DNA of 64,000 bases from NCBI RefSeq assembly GCF_000422905.1, contig NZ_AUGY01000043.1:1-64000 (forward strand). The letters run 5' to 3'. Positions 8,390-16,282 of this stretch are shown one piece after another; the first letter of the stretch is position 1; every line of letters begins with the position of its first letter. Origin of the DNA: Paenibacillus alginolyticus DSM 5050 = NBRC 15375. Its GTDB lineage: Bacteria > Bacillota > Bacilli > Paenibacillales > NBRC-103111. A program made the translations under genes and the position numbers. The notes beneath the pieces were generated by a model. That model searched no databases, was not told the origin of the DNA, and saw only the letters and a list, made by a program, of their open reading frames with translations.

Positions 8390-9049
8390 ATGAAGATCCT
8401 ATTAGCAGACGACCATCCATTATTTCGCAGCGGCGTAAGAAATCTAATTCAAACAACGGATGATTTGCAGGTAATCGGGGAGGCGGCTACAGGAGAAGAA
8501 GCCGTTGAGATGGCTGTATCCCTGCTTCCGGATGTCATCGTTATGGATGTTCGGATGCCCGGTATCAACGGAATTGAAGCTACAAGAATCATCAGGGAGA
8601 AGCTCCCCGATATGAAAATATTAATTGTAACTATGCTGAAGAACGACAAATCCGTCTTTACCGCTATGCAGATGGGGGCAAGAGGCTATGTCCTAAAGGA
8701 CGCAGGAGAAATGGAGCTGCTGCATTCCATTCGCATGGTTGAAAGAGGCGGAGCCGTCTTTAGTTCGGACATCGCGGCACGCATGATGCATTATTTTATG
8801 ATGCCGCAACAATCACAACCTGCCAACCCCGCTCTCTCCGAACTGACCGGTCGTGAAAGCGAAATATTGGAGCTTATATCCGATGGATATACGAACTTGC
8901 AAATTGCCTCACGCCTTCAATTGAGTGTGAAAACTGTCGCCAATCATGTTACAAATATCTTAAACAAACTCCAAGTTGCAGATCGCCATGAAGCCAAAAA
9001 GCTCTTGAGCAAATCCCGGGATATGTTTGGTTCGGAAGAGAGTGAGTGA
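8390..9049 (+). CDS. NarL/LuxR-family response regulator
   Basis: A 219-residue transcription factor with an intact receiver domain (1-120: acidic pocket D7/D8, phospho-acceptor D53 in VIVMDVRMPG, conserved Lys in YVLKD) and a C-terminal LuxR-type helix-turn-helix (about 148-212, LTGRESEILELISDGYTNLQIA). It follows the kinase fragment at three bases with GGAGGAAT upstream. Because the partner kinase has lost its phosphorylation site, this regulator is probably orphaned or fed by another donor. Its targets cannot be read from the window. Confidence 0.9.
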   Translation: MKILLADDHPLFRSGVRNLIQTTDDLQVIGEAATGEEAVEMAVSLLPDVIVMDVRMPGINGIEATRIIREKLPDMKILIVTMLKNDKSVFTAMQMGARGYVLKDAGEMELLHSIRMVERGGAVFSSDIAARMMHYFMMPQQSQPANPALSELTGRESEILELISDGYTNLQIASRLQLSVKTVANHVTNILNKLQVADRHEAKKLLSKSRDMFGSEESE

Positions 9050-9175
9050 GTATTAATTGAGTCATTAGTCGAAGCTGAGTGAGGGCAATATGGGGGGCTC
9101 TTTAGTTGTTGTGGGGATGTTCGCGCTTTTTTAGCATTGAATTCGAAGCTTGGCTTGCGGAGCAAGCAAACAGAT

Positions 9176-9211
9176 AAAGCCTCTATTCCGCCACTCGGAA
9201 TAGGGGCTTAT
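9176..9211 (+). terminator. hairpin downstream of the response regulator
   Basis: AGCCTCTATTCC (about 9178-9189) pairs with GGAATAGGGGCT (9197-9208) around a seven-base loop. The following T-run is poor, so efficiency is uncertain. The 120 bases between the response regulator stop and this hairpin hold no gene I can support. Confidence 0.5.
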
Positions 9212-9222
9212 ATTTAACATTG

Positions 9223-9351
9223 TCAAACTGAAGATTTTTCCTGAGAGTTCAACATCCTGTACCCGATTATCCTCGCATCCGTATTGGCAGGATCCCAGCG
9301 TAGATGACACAGACCGCAATGGCTGGATTCCTCCACTTGCACTTTGGCTGA
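9223..9351 (-). pseudogene. possible remnant of a fibronectin type III-like repeat
   Basis: One minus-strand frame reads KVQVEESSHCGLCHLRWDPA followed by NTDARIIGYRMLN and a stop at 9223. The W-D-P-A ... G-Y-R spacing resembles the core of a fibronectin type III domain. It has no start, no ribosome-binding site and only about 40 residues, so it is at best a decayed tail of a larger surface protein gene. Confidence 0.25.
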
Positions 9352-9353
9352 CT

Positions 9354-9815
9354 TTAATATTGTCCTTTAATTACAAAAAACGAGCCCCGAATTGTTCCGG
9401 CTAGCTTAGACTTCTGCCTAGCAAACTTAAACTTCGCTTCTAACTCCTTTGGTACCTCCATCCCCTCAGAAAGCTTAAAGCCAACGGCCCGCTTCTTAGG
9501 GTCATCCACCGTATACATGACATTGAGCGCAAGACCATCCTCATAAAAGACGTAGGTAAATAGGATATTTTCCACTTGAAAACGCGACGTTTCTAAAGGT
9601 TTGGCCGCAAACGCAATACCTCGTTCTTCTAAAATGCGGTTCACATAAGCAAGACTCTCCTGACTTTCGCTAGCTGGTATAACCGTAAATTCATGCTTGT
9701 ATTTGTTCATAAAGTAACGGGCTTCATTAGCACGTAACCCAGCAAGCGCTTCTGCTACAGGTGAAGACTCTAAACCTACCATAGACACATTTTTAAAATC
9801 AACGATATACGACAT
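9354..9815 (-). CDS. conserved-looking hypothetical protein, 153 residues
   Basis: I do not recognise the family. The protein starts MSYIVDFKNVSMVGLES and ends with a basic segment (KFKFARQKSKLAGTIRGSFF) and IKGQY. It has no signal peptide or membrane segment and looks soluble with mixed alpha/beta content. ATG at 9815 is chosen over the ATG six bases upstream because GAGGGATGGAA gives it a ribosome-binding site at correct spacing. It stands alone, between a terminator and a 75-base AT-rich gap, and upstream lies the terminator of the SDR gene. Function unknown. Confidence 0.7.
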   Translation of the reverse strand: MSYIVDFKNVSMVGLESSPVAEALAGLRANEARYFMNKYKHEFTVIPASESQESLAYVNRILEERGIAFAAKPLETSRFQVENILFTYVFYEDGLALNVMYTVDDPKKRAVGFKLSEGMEVPKELEAKFKFARQKSKLAGTIRGSFFVIKGQY

Positions 9816-10017
9816 TTCCATCCCTCATTTTCTCTCATTATTTCTTATAAACAAAAATTTTCTTCTTTATCTACCAAATATTATACCAAAAATGATTCAA
9901 TATAAACGTTCACGTTTTGGGTATGATAAACCACGTTGTTTCCCGCCAATAAAATTTGCCTCATTTATGATAAGGCTCTCCTTATACGCTATAACGGCTA
10001 AATTTCTTTCACAATTT

Positions 10018-10048
10018 AAAAAAGGGATATCGAGAAAATCGATATCCC
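10018..10048 (-). terminator. intrinsic terminator of the SDR gene
   Basis: GGGATATCGA at 10024-10033 pairs perfectly with TCGATATCCC at 10039-10048 around GAAAA; on the minus strand the stem is followed by six T. It ends the transcript of the SDR gene at 10158-10877. Confidence 0.85.
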
Positions 10049-10157
10049 AGAATTGACTCTTTATTAAGTTGACTTTGGTGCAGCGGCCGACAACATCCAA
10101 ATGTGCTCAACACCTCAACACATTTTTATTGTAAATCTAAGTATAGCTTGCCCTCTT

Positions 10158-10877
10158 TTATTGCGGATTTGTTGTCAAAATTCCAGCAGTCTTTATAAAG
10201 ACTCGTTGTGGTAATTGCCGAGTCGCTACAATAAGTTCAGCCACATCTTCAGGCTGCATCATCCTGTCTTCGTCACCTATTTTCAGACCAACATTCGCCG
10301 CCAATTCCGTATTAACCGTGCTTGGGGTCAAAGCAGTTACGCGAATATTGGATTTCCTCACTTCATGCATGAGAGATTCTGTGAATCCCAACACTGCGAA
10401 TTTGGAAGCACAATAGGCAGAACCGTTGGCAAAACCGCGCTCCCCGGCAGTAGAGGAAATATTGACTATACTTCCGCTATTCTGCTTCAGCATGTACGGC
10501 AATGCCGCCCGGGTAACATAGTACGTCCCCATGAGGTTCGTTTGAATGATGCGCTCCCAAGCCTCCGTTTCCATCTCAAGTACGGTCCCAAACTTCGCTA
10601 CACCCGCATTATTGATGAGAATATCAATGGTTCCAAGCTTTTCTGCCAGCGTATTTATTGCTAGTTCAGCTTGTTCTTTATTGGAAATATCGGCGGTAAC
10701 CTGAAACACCTTGACTCCATACGACTTCCCTAAAAAATTCTGAAGGCTCTCCAAATCGGCAGCGCTTCTAGCCATGATACCAAGATGTACGCCTTCTTTC
10801 GCAAGCGCAATGGCAGCGGCTTTCCCGATTCCCTTCCCTGCTCCAGTAATAATGGCCGTCTTATTGTGTAATCCCAT
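10158..10877 (-). CDS. short-chain dehydrogenase/reductase, FabG-like (3-ketoacyl reductase type)
   Basis: A 239-residue NAD(P)-dependent oxidoreductase of the classical SDR fold. It has the nucleotide-binding TGAGKGIG near the N-terminus, NNAG, and the catalytic Ser-Tyr-Lys (SIVNISSTAGERG...YCASK). Closest in style to YoxD/FabG-like reductases of Bacillales; the substrate is not deducible. Start at 10877 (MGLHNKTAII) is chosen because AGGAGG lies at 10885-10890 and the residues of any longer frame are encoded by that site. It is monocistronic with its own terminator. Confidence 0.88.
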   Translation of the reverse strand: MGLHNKTAIITGAGKGIGKAAAIALAKEGVHLGIMARSAADLESLQNFLGKSYGVKVFQVTADISNKEQAELAINTLAEKLGTIDILINNAGVAKFGTVLEMETEAWERIIQTNLMGTYYVTRAALPYMLKQNSGSIVNISSTAGERGFANGSAYCASKFAVLGFTESLMHEVRKSNIRVTALTPSTVNTELAANVGLKIGDEDRMMQPEDVAELIVATRQLPQRVFIKTAGILTTNPQ

Positions 10878-10959
10878 TTGAATTCCTCCTATGCTTATTT
10901 GCACATGGCTCGATTGTTCCCCATGTATTTCCTCGTCTTCCGAGTCACTTCAGTGTGAC

Positions 10960-11100
10960 AACTATTATGAATTATTGTATGTTTTTCTGCCAGATGATGG
11001 CATCATCCACCGAAAAGTATATACGCAAGTGCCTCCAAAGGCTTTGGCAACTGTTACAGACCAGCATGATTTACCACCAACGAAACAGTATTGGAATTGA
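10960..11100 (+). pseudogene. C-terminal remnant of an unidentified gene with its own terminator
   Basis: A plus-strand frame reads NYYELLYVFLPDDGIIHRKV and ends PPTKQYWN at 11100, 20 bases before a strong terminator. It looks like the tail of a real protein, but no ribosome-binding site or credible start exists upstream, where the SDR gene's own leader begins. I read it as a gene truncated on its 5' side. A tiny intact gene is less likely. Confidence 0.35.
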
Positions 11101-11120
11101 ATCAAAAGCTCAAACTAAGA

Positions 11121-11147
11121 ACCTCGGAAACCGAGGTCCTTTTTTTA
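11121..11147 (+). terminator. strong intrinsic terminator
   Basis: ACCTCGG at 11121-11127 pairs with CCGAGGT at 11131-11137 around AAA, followed by eight T. It insulates the hxlA operon from the remnant upstream. Confidence 0.85.
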
Positions 11148-11271
11148 TTTCATCATGGTTTTTTTTTGGATACTACGTTCCTTTTTAGTGCGTACTTTCT
11201 TTTTTTTAATTGTGTATGTTTAGAATGAATTCCGATTCACTTAAAACTTAAATCCAAGGAGTGACAGCAGT

Positions 11272-11913
11272 ATGGAACTTCAATTAGCACTGGATCTTGT
11301 CGACATCCCTCAAGCCAAAGAGGTTATAAAAGAAGTTGAAGCTTACATTGATATTGTGGAGATCGGCACGCCGGTCGTTATCAATGAGGGATTAAGGGCC
11401 GTGAAGGAAATCAAAGACGCTTTTCCCCATCTTGAGGTCCTTGCCGATTTAAAGGTCATGGATGCAGCTGGTTACGAGGTCATGAAGGCTTCCGAAGCAG
11501 GAGCGGATATTGTTACAATACTTGGCGTTGCCGAGGATATGACGATCAAAGGGGCTGTTGAAGAGGCTAAGAAACAGGGCAAGAAAATTCTCGTCGATAT
11601 GATCGGCGTGAAAAACCTTGAGCAGCGGGCTAAAGAGGTAGATGCCTTTGGTGTGGACTATATTTGCGTCCATACCGGTTATGACCTGCAGGCCGTCGGG
11701 AAAAACTCTTTCGAAGACCTTCAGACAATCAAACGAGTAGTCAAATATGCGAAAACCGCTGTAGCCGGAGGTATTAAATTAAGCACGCTGCCGGATGTCG
11801 TCAAATCCCAGCCGGACCTCGTCATTGTCGGCGGCGGCATTACCAGCGAAAAAGATAAGAAAGCTGTCGCCGCAGAAATGCAAAAAATGGTCAAGCAAGG
11901 CACCCCTGTATAA
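11272..11913 (+). CDS. hxlA: 3-hexulose-6-phosphate synthase (ribulose monophosphate pathway)
   Basis: The enzyme condenses formaldehyde with D-ribulose 5-phosphate to give D-arabino-3-hexulose 6-phosphate. At 213 residues it has the family's normal length. It starts MELQLALDLVD and shows the orotidine-decarboxylase-superfamily barrel motifs ALDLVD, LADLKVMDAA, and the phosphate-binding AVAGGIKLST...IVGGGIT. The downstream isomerase gene overlaps by one base (TAATG), so the two are translated as a pair. The role is formaldehyde detoxification or assimilation. The DUF24 regulator hxlR that precedes this pair in B. subtilis is not visible here. CCAAGGAGTGA precedes the start. Confidence 0.95.
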   Translation: MELQLALDLVDIPQAKEVIKEVEAYIDIVEIGTPVVINEGLRAVKEIKDAFPHLEVLADLKVMDAAGYEVMKASEAGADIVTILGVAEDMTIKGAVEEAKKQGKKILVDMIGVKNLEQRAKEVDAFGVDYICVHTGYDLQAVGKNSFEDLQTIKRVVKYAKTAVAGGIKLSTLPDVVKSQPDLVIVGGGITSEKDKKAVAAEMQKMVKQGTPV

Positions 11914-12464
11914 TGCAGACCGTACAGTACCTTGCTCACATCCACAATGAGCTGAATTCGGCCGCGGATGTAATTTCTGATGCTGAGGCAGAGGCACTGA
12001 TCTCGACAATTCTTCATGCGCGGAGAGTTTATGTAGTCGGTGCTGGCCGCTCAGGCTTGATGGTGCGTTCCTTTGCCATGCGGCTTATGCATTTGGGCTT
12101 GGAAGCTTACGTCGTTGGGGAAACGATGACTCCAGGCTTAGCCCAAGGGGATCTGCTTCTTATCGCTACAGGCTCAGGGGAAACTAGAAGTTTGATTCCC
12201 ATGGCGCAAAAAGCGAATAGTTTTCAAGCGTCCGTTGCGGCAGTTACCATTTCTCCTCAATCGACAATCGGCAAATTGGCGGACATTACGGTAACTATGC
12301 CTGGTTCACCCAAAGAGCAACGGGGGAACCAAACCATACAACCGATGGGATCCCTGTTTGAGCAAACCCTGTTATTATTTTTTGATGCTATCGTATTACG
12401 AATTATGGAAATCAAGTCTATAGATTCTCAAGCTATGTTAAGTCGCCATGCGAATCTGGAGTAG
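11913..12464 (+). CDS. hxlB: 6-phospho-3-hexuloisomerase
   Basis: A 183-residue sugar-phosphate isomerase that converts D-arabino-3-hexulose 6-phosphate into fructose 6-phosphate. It has a single SIS domain (VYVVGAGRSGLMVRSFAMRL, then LLLIATGSGETRSLIPMAQ and GKLADITVTMP). Length and order are standard for the family. It shares the transcript with hxlA through a TAATG overlap and is followed by an intrinsic terminator. Confidence 0.95.
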   Translation: MQTVQYLAHIHNELNSAADVISDAEAEALISTILHARRVYVVGAGRSGLMVRSFAMRLMHLGLEAYVVGETMTPGLAQGDLLLIATGSGETRSLIPMAQKANSFQASVAAVTISPQSTIGKLADITVTMPGSPKEQRGNQTIQPMGSLFEQTLLLFFDAIVLRIMEIKSIDSQAMLSRHANLE

Positions 12465-12522
12465 GTAAAAAGAATCGGACAAAATGAGGCGCTAAAATGG
12501 CCGGAAATTAGATTTTTTATCA

Positions 12523-12568
12523 GGGTAAAATGTCGTCACTTGTCATGCATTTTACCCCTTTTTTTTTT
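12523..12568 (+). terminator. terminator of the hxlAB operon
   Basis: GGGTAAAATG at 12523-12532 pairs with CATTTTACCC at 12548-12557, followed by about ten T. Confidence 0.9.
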
Positions 12569-12570
12569 GA

Positions 12571-12958
12571 GCATGTTATCTCTGGAATACGGTTTATGAC
12601 CCAGTTTCGTTAATGAAAAAAGGATGCCTAAAGAATGCTCGCTAACATCACCTTTATAAGATAGATAATCAAAGCTTAAGCTCGCAGATACAGCCCATAA
12701 ATAAATATTTTCTTGTATTATTGTAAAGTGACCAAGAAGGAAAACCCGCAGATGTAATTTGCTCTATTTGAGGTTCAAGAGAACCATCAATAACAACACC
12801 TTTTTCACCCATTAATCTACGTACTTTAGGTGATTTCAATTAATCATAACCCTGTTGAAACCATGTGCTCCTCCGTCTAATAATTCAGCTAAATGATCAG
12901 CATAATATCTGGCGACCTCAGCCGTTACCCTTTCAAAAGGTAAATAATAAAATATCAT
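12571..12958 (-). pseudogene. frameshifted small gene of unknown function
   Basis: A minus-strand ATG at 12958, with GGAGAGG upstream, opens MIFYYLPFERVTAEVARYYA and stops early. The reading continues in a second frame (KSPKVRRLMGEKGVVIDGSL, then EQITSAGFPSWSLYN) and a third (SFDYLSYKGDVSEHSLGI), so at least two frameshifts are needed to restore one product of about 125 residues. The codon-like conservation across the breaks suggests recent decay. I do not recognise the family. Confidence 0.5.
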
Positions 12959-13303
12959 GTTTTTCCTCTCCATAGTAACTCACTTCAATAGGTTGGTTCA
13001 GAATATATGTGGTCAAAAGATGCTTTTTCTTGAAAACCTCTTTTCCAATAATATACTCTATATTTTTCAACTACTCCTCCGAGCTGACTTCTTATTAACC
13101 CCAGTTGATCCAAGATGTGTTGCATCCAAAGTGCCCTAGTATGATCAACTATTTGAATACGACGAGGAGGACCCACAGTTTTATTTTGCAGTGGTATATG
13201 TCAATCAGCCTTTCTGTTCTAATGTCTTTCCAGGCATCACAATCCAAAAATAAGAATACTTTTTGAACATTGCATGTCTTCCTGCCCTGTTTCAGCACAT
13301 TAT

Positions 13304-13450
13304 TTATGTTTGACTCTCATCACTTTCCTCTCTAAATTCCTGTGCACTTCTACACTTGTTAATCCATTTTACAATATCATCCTGAGAGGGTTTATTAGCT
13401 CGTCTCTTTGACTCAATAAAGACTGCTTCAAAACGTTGTTTACTCGTCAT
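13304..13450 (-). CDS. small hypothetical protein, 48 residues
   Basis: An ATG-to-TAA minus-strand frame encodes MTSKQRFEAVFIESKRRANK and ends in a charged tail (EFREESDESQT). It is hydrophilic and helical in character. No strong ribosome-binding site is seen, and it lies in a stretch of decayed genes, so it may itself be a fragment. Function unknown. Confidence 0.35.
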   Translation of the reverse strand: MTSKQRFEAVFIESKRRANKPSQDDIVKWINKCRSAQEFREESDESQT

Positions 13451-13490
13451 CTATAACATCATCTTCATCAGAAGTTTCTTACCTATCCTT

Positions 13491-13622
13491 TTAAAGTCTT
13501 GATTTTTCTATATACCAACCCAAACCATTTAAAAGATGGGCAAAATAATCCTCATTTCTCCGCCACCTGTTCTCTAAGCTAATTTGTGTAGTTCCTTTAA
13601 AGTCGTTTCCTAGCCCTGTCTA
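13491..13622 (-). pseudogene. C-terminal gene remnant upstream of the 48-residue frame
   Basis: A minus-strand frame with no start reads TGLGNDFKGTTQISLENRWR, then YFAHLLNGLGWYIEKSRL and a stop at 13491. The sequence looks protein-like (aromatic and charged alternation) but is blocked upstream by an in-frame stop. Together with the neighbouring frames it shows that 12.6-13.6 kb is a graveyard of small minus-strand genes; nothing else is supportable in that stretch. Confidence 0.3.
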
Positions 13623-13664
13623 AAGCATAAAATTTGATTTTGGGTATAAAGTAAAGTAATATAG

Positions 13665-13688
13665 GGATATCGCAAATTATCAATATCC
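13665..13688 (+). promoter_or_regulatory. interrupted inverted repeat upstream of the ArsR-type regulator
   Basis: GGATAT (13665-13670) and ATATCC (13683-13688) are separated by 12 bases and lie about 75 bases before the regulator gene. Autoregulation through such a site is common for ArsR proteins, but this is only a positional argument. Confidence 0.25.
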
Positions 13689-13759
13689 TTTCGTTCGATT
13701 TGTTTATACGCATTCCAAGCAAAATAGATTTTAATAAGATCAGAAAGGGGCGGGCACCG

Positions 13760-14101
13760 TTGAATCGGGAATCAAATATGATAAATGACGAACAGGCAGT
13801 TGAAATTTTCAAGGCTCTGTCAAATCAAATAAGAGTAAATATTCTGCAAATGTTGAAAGAACCTGATAATAATTTTTCCCCGCAGGCCCATGTTATCAAA
13901 GAAAAAGGCTTTGATGGCGGGGTTTGTGTTAGTGATATTCACAGCAAAGTAGGACTATCACAGTCCACTACCTCCCAGTATTTGTATATCCTGTTGCAAA
14001 GCGGGCTGGTGGAAATGAAACGAATCGGACAATGGACTTATTATCGACGCAATGAGGAAACCATTAAACAGTTTGAAAAGTATATAGGCTTAAAAATATA
14101 A
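13760..14101 (+). CDS. ArsR-type winged-helix transcriptional regulator
   Basis: The protein is about 113 residues, a dimeric winged helix. It has ALSNQIRVNILQMLKEP in the first helices and the recognition helix LSQSTTSQYLYILLQSGLVE, followed by the wing RIGQWTYYRRNEE. The metal-binding ELCVCD motif of ArsR/SmtB is replaced by GVCVSDI, so a metal sensor is unlikely as drawn and an organic ligand or redox signal is possible. TTG at 13760 with AAAGGGG upstream is favoured; ATG at 13778 is the alternative. It is codirectional with, and 20 bases from, the flavoenzyme genes it probably controls. Confidence 0.8.
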   Translation: MNRESNMINDEQAVEIFKALSNQIRVNILQMLKEPDNNFSPQAHVIKEKGFDGGVCVSDIHSKVGLSQSTTSQYLYILLQSGLVEMKRIGQWTYYRRNEETIKQFEKYIGLKI

Positions 14102-14121
14102 CCTTTTAAGGAGAACCAAGA

Positions 14122-15087
14122 GTGAGTTTTCAAAATCATCGTGCCTATAACAGCATGTACCAGAAAGACAAAATGACACTCGGATTTATCCTCCCGACTG
14201 CCAGGATGTCTAAAAATCCGATTATGGAGAATCAGCTGGAGCTTGCCCGTAAAATTGAGGAATATGGCTTTGCTTCATTATGGCTCCGTGATATTACGAT
14301 GCAGAATTTGAATATTGATGATAACGGCCAAAAGTACGATTTATGGATTTACTTGACGTATCTTGCTGCCTATACGAAGCACATTGCGTTAGTGACAGGA
14401 AGTGTAGTTCTCCCTTTGCGCCACCCCGTCAGGGTAGCCAAGGAAGCTGCATCAATCGATCAATTGTTTCCAGGTCGATTGATTATGGGAGTGGCATCAG
14501 GGGACAGGGAAAAAGACTTTACAGCTTTAGGGATATCTAAGCAAGAAAGCGGTCCGTTATTTAAAGAAAATTTCGAAATTCTCGACCGGCTGTTAAAAGA
14601 GGATCAGCCGACAATCCACAGCCACGCCGGGCTGATCGATGGTACAGATATGAGGTTAATCCCAAAGCCTGTATCTTCGATTCCGACCATGGTGACTGGA
14701 TTTAGCAATCAGTCTATCAATTGGATAGCCAGGAATGGGGATGGGTGGCTTCAATACCCAAGAAGCATTATTCAACAGGCACAGCTTATCCAGGATTATC
14801 GTGCTTTAACTGAAGTTCATGCTCCAGGAGATTTTAAACCCTTCTCTCAAAGCTTGTTCATCGATTTATTGGAAAATCCCGATGAAATACCTGTCCCCAT
14901 ATCCCTAGGCTATTCCGTGGGAAGAAACCGTTTAGTTGATCTACTTCATCAATTTCAAGCGATTGGTGTCAACCATTTGGCGTTTGTTCTGTATTTTTCC
15001 AAGCGCCCTCCAGAGGAAGTAATCCAGGAACTTGGAGAATTTGTTTTACCCTACTTTCCAACCCATAAAGGTACAGGCCAGCTTTAA
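14122..15087 (+). CDS. luciferase-like (LLM class) flavin-dependent oxidoreductase, BA3436-like
   Basis: A 321-residue TIM-barrel flavin monooxygenase or reductase. The N-terminal TLGFILPTARMSKNP, the central VTGSVVLPLRHPVRVAKEAA and FPGRLIMGVASGDREKDFTA match the LLM class oxidoreductase subgroup defined on B. anthracis BA3436 (TIGR03571). The substrate is unknown; enzymes of this class oxidise organosulfur, aldehyde or aromatic compounds using reduced flavin. The start is GTG at 14122 with AAGGAG upstream. It is the first structural gene after the ArsR-type regulator. Confidence 0.88.
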   Translation: MSFQNHRAYNSMYQKDKMTLGFILPTARMSKNPIMENQLELARKIEEYGFASLWLRDITMQNLNIDDNGQKYDLWIYLTYLAAYTKHIALVTGSVVLPLRHPVRVAKEAASIDQLFPGRLIMGVASGDREKDFTALGISKQESGPLFKENFEILDRLLKEDQPTIHSHAGLIDGTDMRLIPKPVSSIPTMVTGFSNQSINWIARNGDGWLQYPRSIIQQAQLIQDYRALTEVHAPGDFKPFSQSLFIDLLENPDEIPVPISLGYSVGRNRLVDLLHQFQAIGVNHLAFVLYFSKRPPEEVIQELGEFVLPYFPTHKGTGQL

Positions 15088-15118
15088 AAAATTAAATTGT
15101 ATAAAAGGAGGAAGAATT

Positions 15119-16126
15119 ATGACAAAGAAAATAGAACTTTCAGTACTAGATCCCTCCCCAATTGTCGAGGGAGGATCAGCCGAACTTTCCCTTCAAAACA
15201 CGCTTGATCTCGCAAAGAAAACAGAGCAGTGGGGATATAAACGGTTTTGGCTTGCTGAACATCATAATTGGGCAGGAATGGCGAGTTCAGCATCCCCGAT
15301 CGTAATTGGACGAGTAGCCTCTGTCACGGAAAAAATGCGTATTGGATCAGGCGCAATGCTGCTTTCCCATTATTCCCCTCTTTCCGTGGCTGAGCAATTT
15401 GGAACATTAGAAACCTTCTTCCCTGGCCGGATCGACCTTGGATTGGGGCGGGCACCCGGCACCGACCAATATACAGCAAATGTATTGCGGCAGCGGGTTG
15501 CTGGTGAACCTGAATTTGATGCCCGGCTTCAGGAGCTTATCGCATATCTTTATGGTACAGGAACAGCCACTAAGAATGGTTCATTTAGCTTTCACGCCAT
15601 TCCCGGCGAAAAAACAAAGGTGCCAATTTGGCTGTTAGGTTCAGGGTCTTATAGTGCACAATTGGCTGGAATACTTGGGTTACCATTCTCTTTCGCGGGA
15701 CATTTTGCTCCAGGTAACATGATGGAGGCCATAAAACTGTACCGGGATTATTTCCGTCCGTCTCAATTTTTGGAGGAGCCTTATGTACTGTTAGCCGTTC
15801 AAGTGGTGGCTGCTGATGAGAAACAGGAGGCACAAAGGCTTGCCACTTCGATGTATCAAAAATTTCTTTTGTTAACCCGCGGACAGCCTTCGCCCATTTT
15901 GCCTCCTGTTGATAATATGGACGAGCTTTGGAACGATAATGAACGCAGGGCGGTTGAAGAACAGCTTTTCACTTCCATCATCGGGGACCCTGCAGGTGTG
16001 AAGCAGCAGCTCCATGAGTTAATAGAAAAGACTGACGCTGATGAAATTATGGCTCATACAGAGATTTTTGATCATAAGGCACGGCTGCGCTCTTATGAAA
16101 TTATGGCTCAGGCTGCAGTAAATTAA
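15119..16126 (+). CDS. LLM class flavin-dependent oxidoreductase, group 1
   Basis: At 335 residues this is a bacterial luciferase-family oxidoreductase of the group defined by TIGR03558. It has LSVLDPSPIVEGG, WLAEHHNWAG, a GSGAMLLSHYSPLSVAEQF strand-helix, and [22 protein letters not shown] at 15119 is preferred over the longer frame because AAAAGGAGG immediately precedes it and the longer frame overlaps the previous gene. It is a clear paralogue of the next gene, pointing to a tandem duplication in the island. Confidence 0.9.
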   Translation: MTKKIELSVLDPSPIVEGGSAELSLQNTLDLAKKTEQWGYKRFWLAEHHNWAGMASSASPIVIGRVASVTEKMRIGSGAMLLSHYSPLSVAEQFGTLETFFPGRIDLGLGRAPGTDQYTANVLRQRVAGEPEFDARLQELIAYLYGTGTATKNGSFSFHAIPGEKTKVPIWLLGSGSYSAQLAGILGLPFSFAGHFAPGNMMEAIKLYRDYFRPSQFLEEPYVLLAVQVVAADEKQEAQRLATSMYQKFLLLTRGQPSPILPPVDNMDELWNDNERRAVEEQLFTSIIGDPAGVKQQLHELIEKTDADEIMAHTEIFDHKARLRSYEIMAQAAVN

Positions 16127-16282
16127 ACAGTGTCTAGTTTAATAAAGGATGTATTTTCTGCAGATATTAAATCAGTTAAATTAATGTGATTTAGATTGAA
16201 GCAGTAAAAGAAAACAAAGAAAACAACCTGTGAATTCTTTTATAGGTTTGAAACGAAATTTTTAAAGAAAGAAGATGAGCAA

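Noticed and set aside
9897-10100. Minus-strand 67-residue reading frame
   Set aside because: It contains the SDR terminator hairpin, lacks a ribosome-binding site and has low-quality composition.
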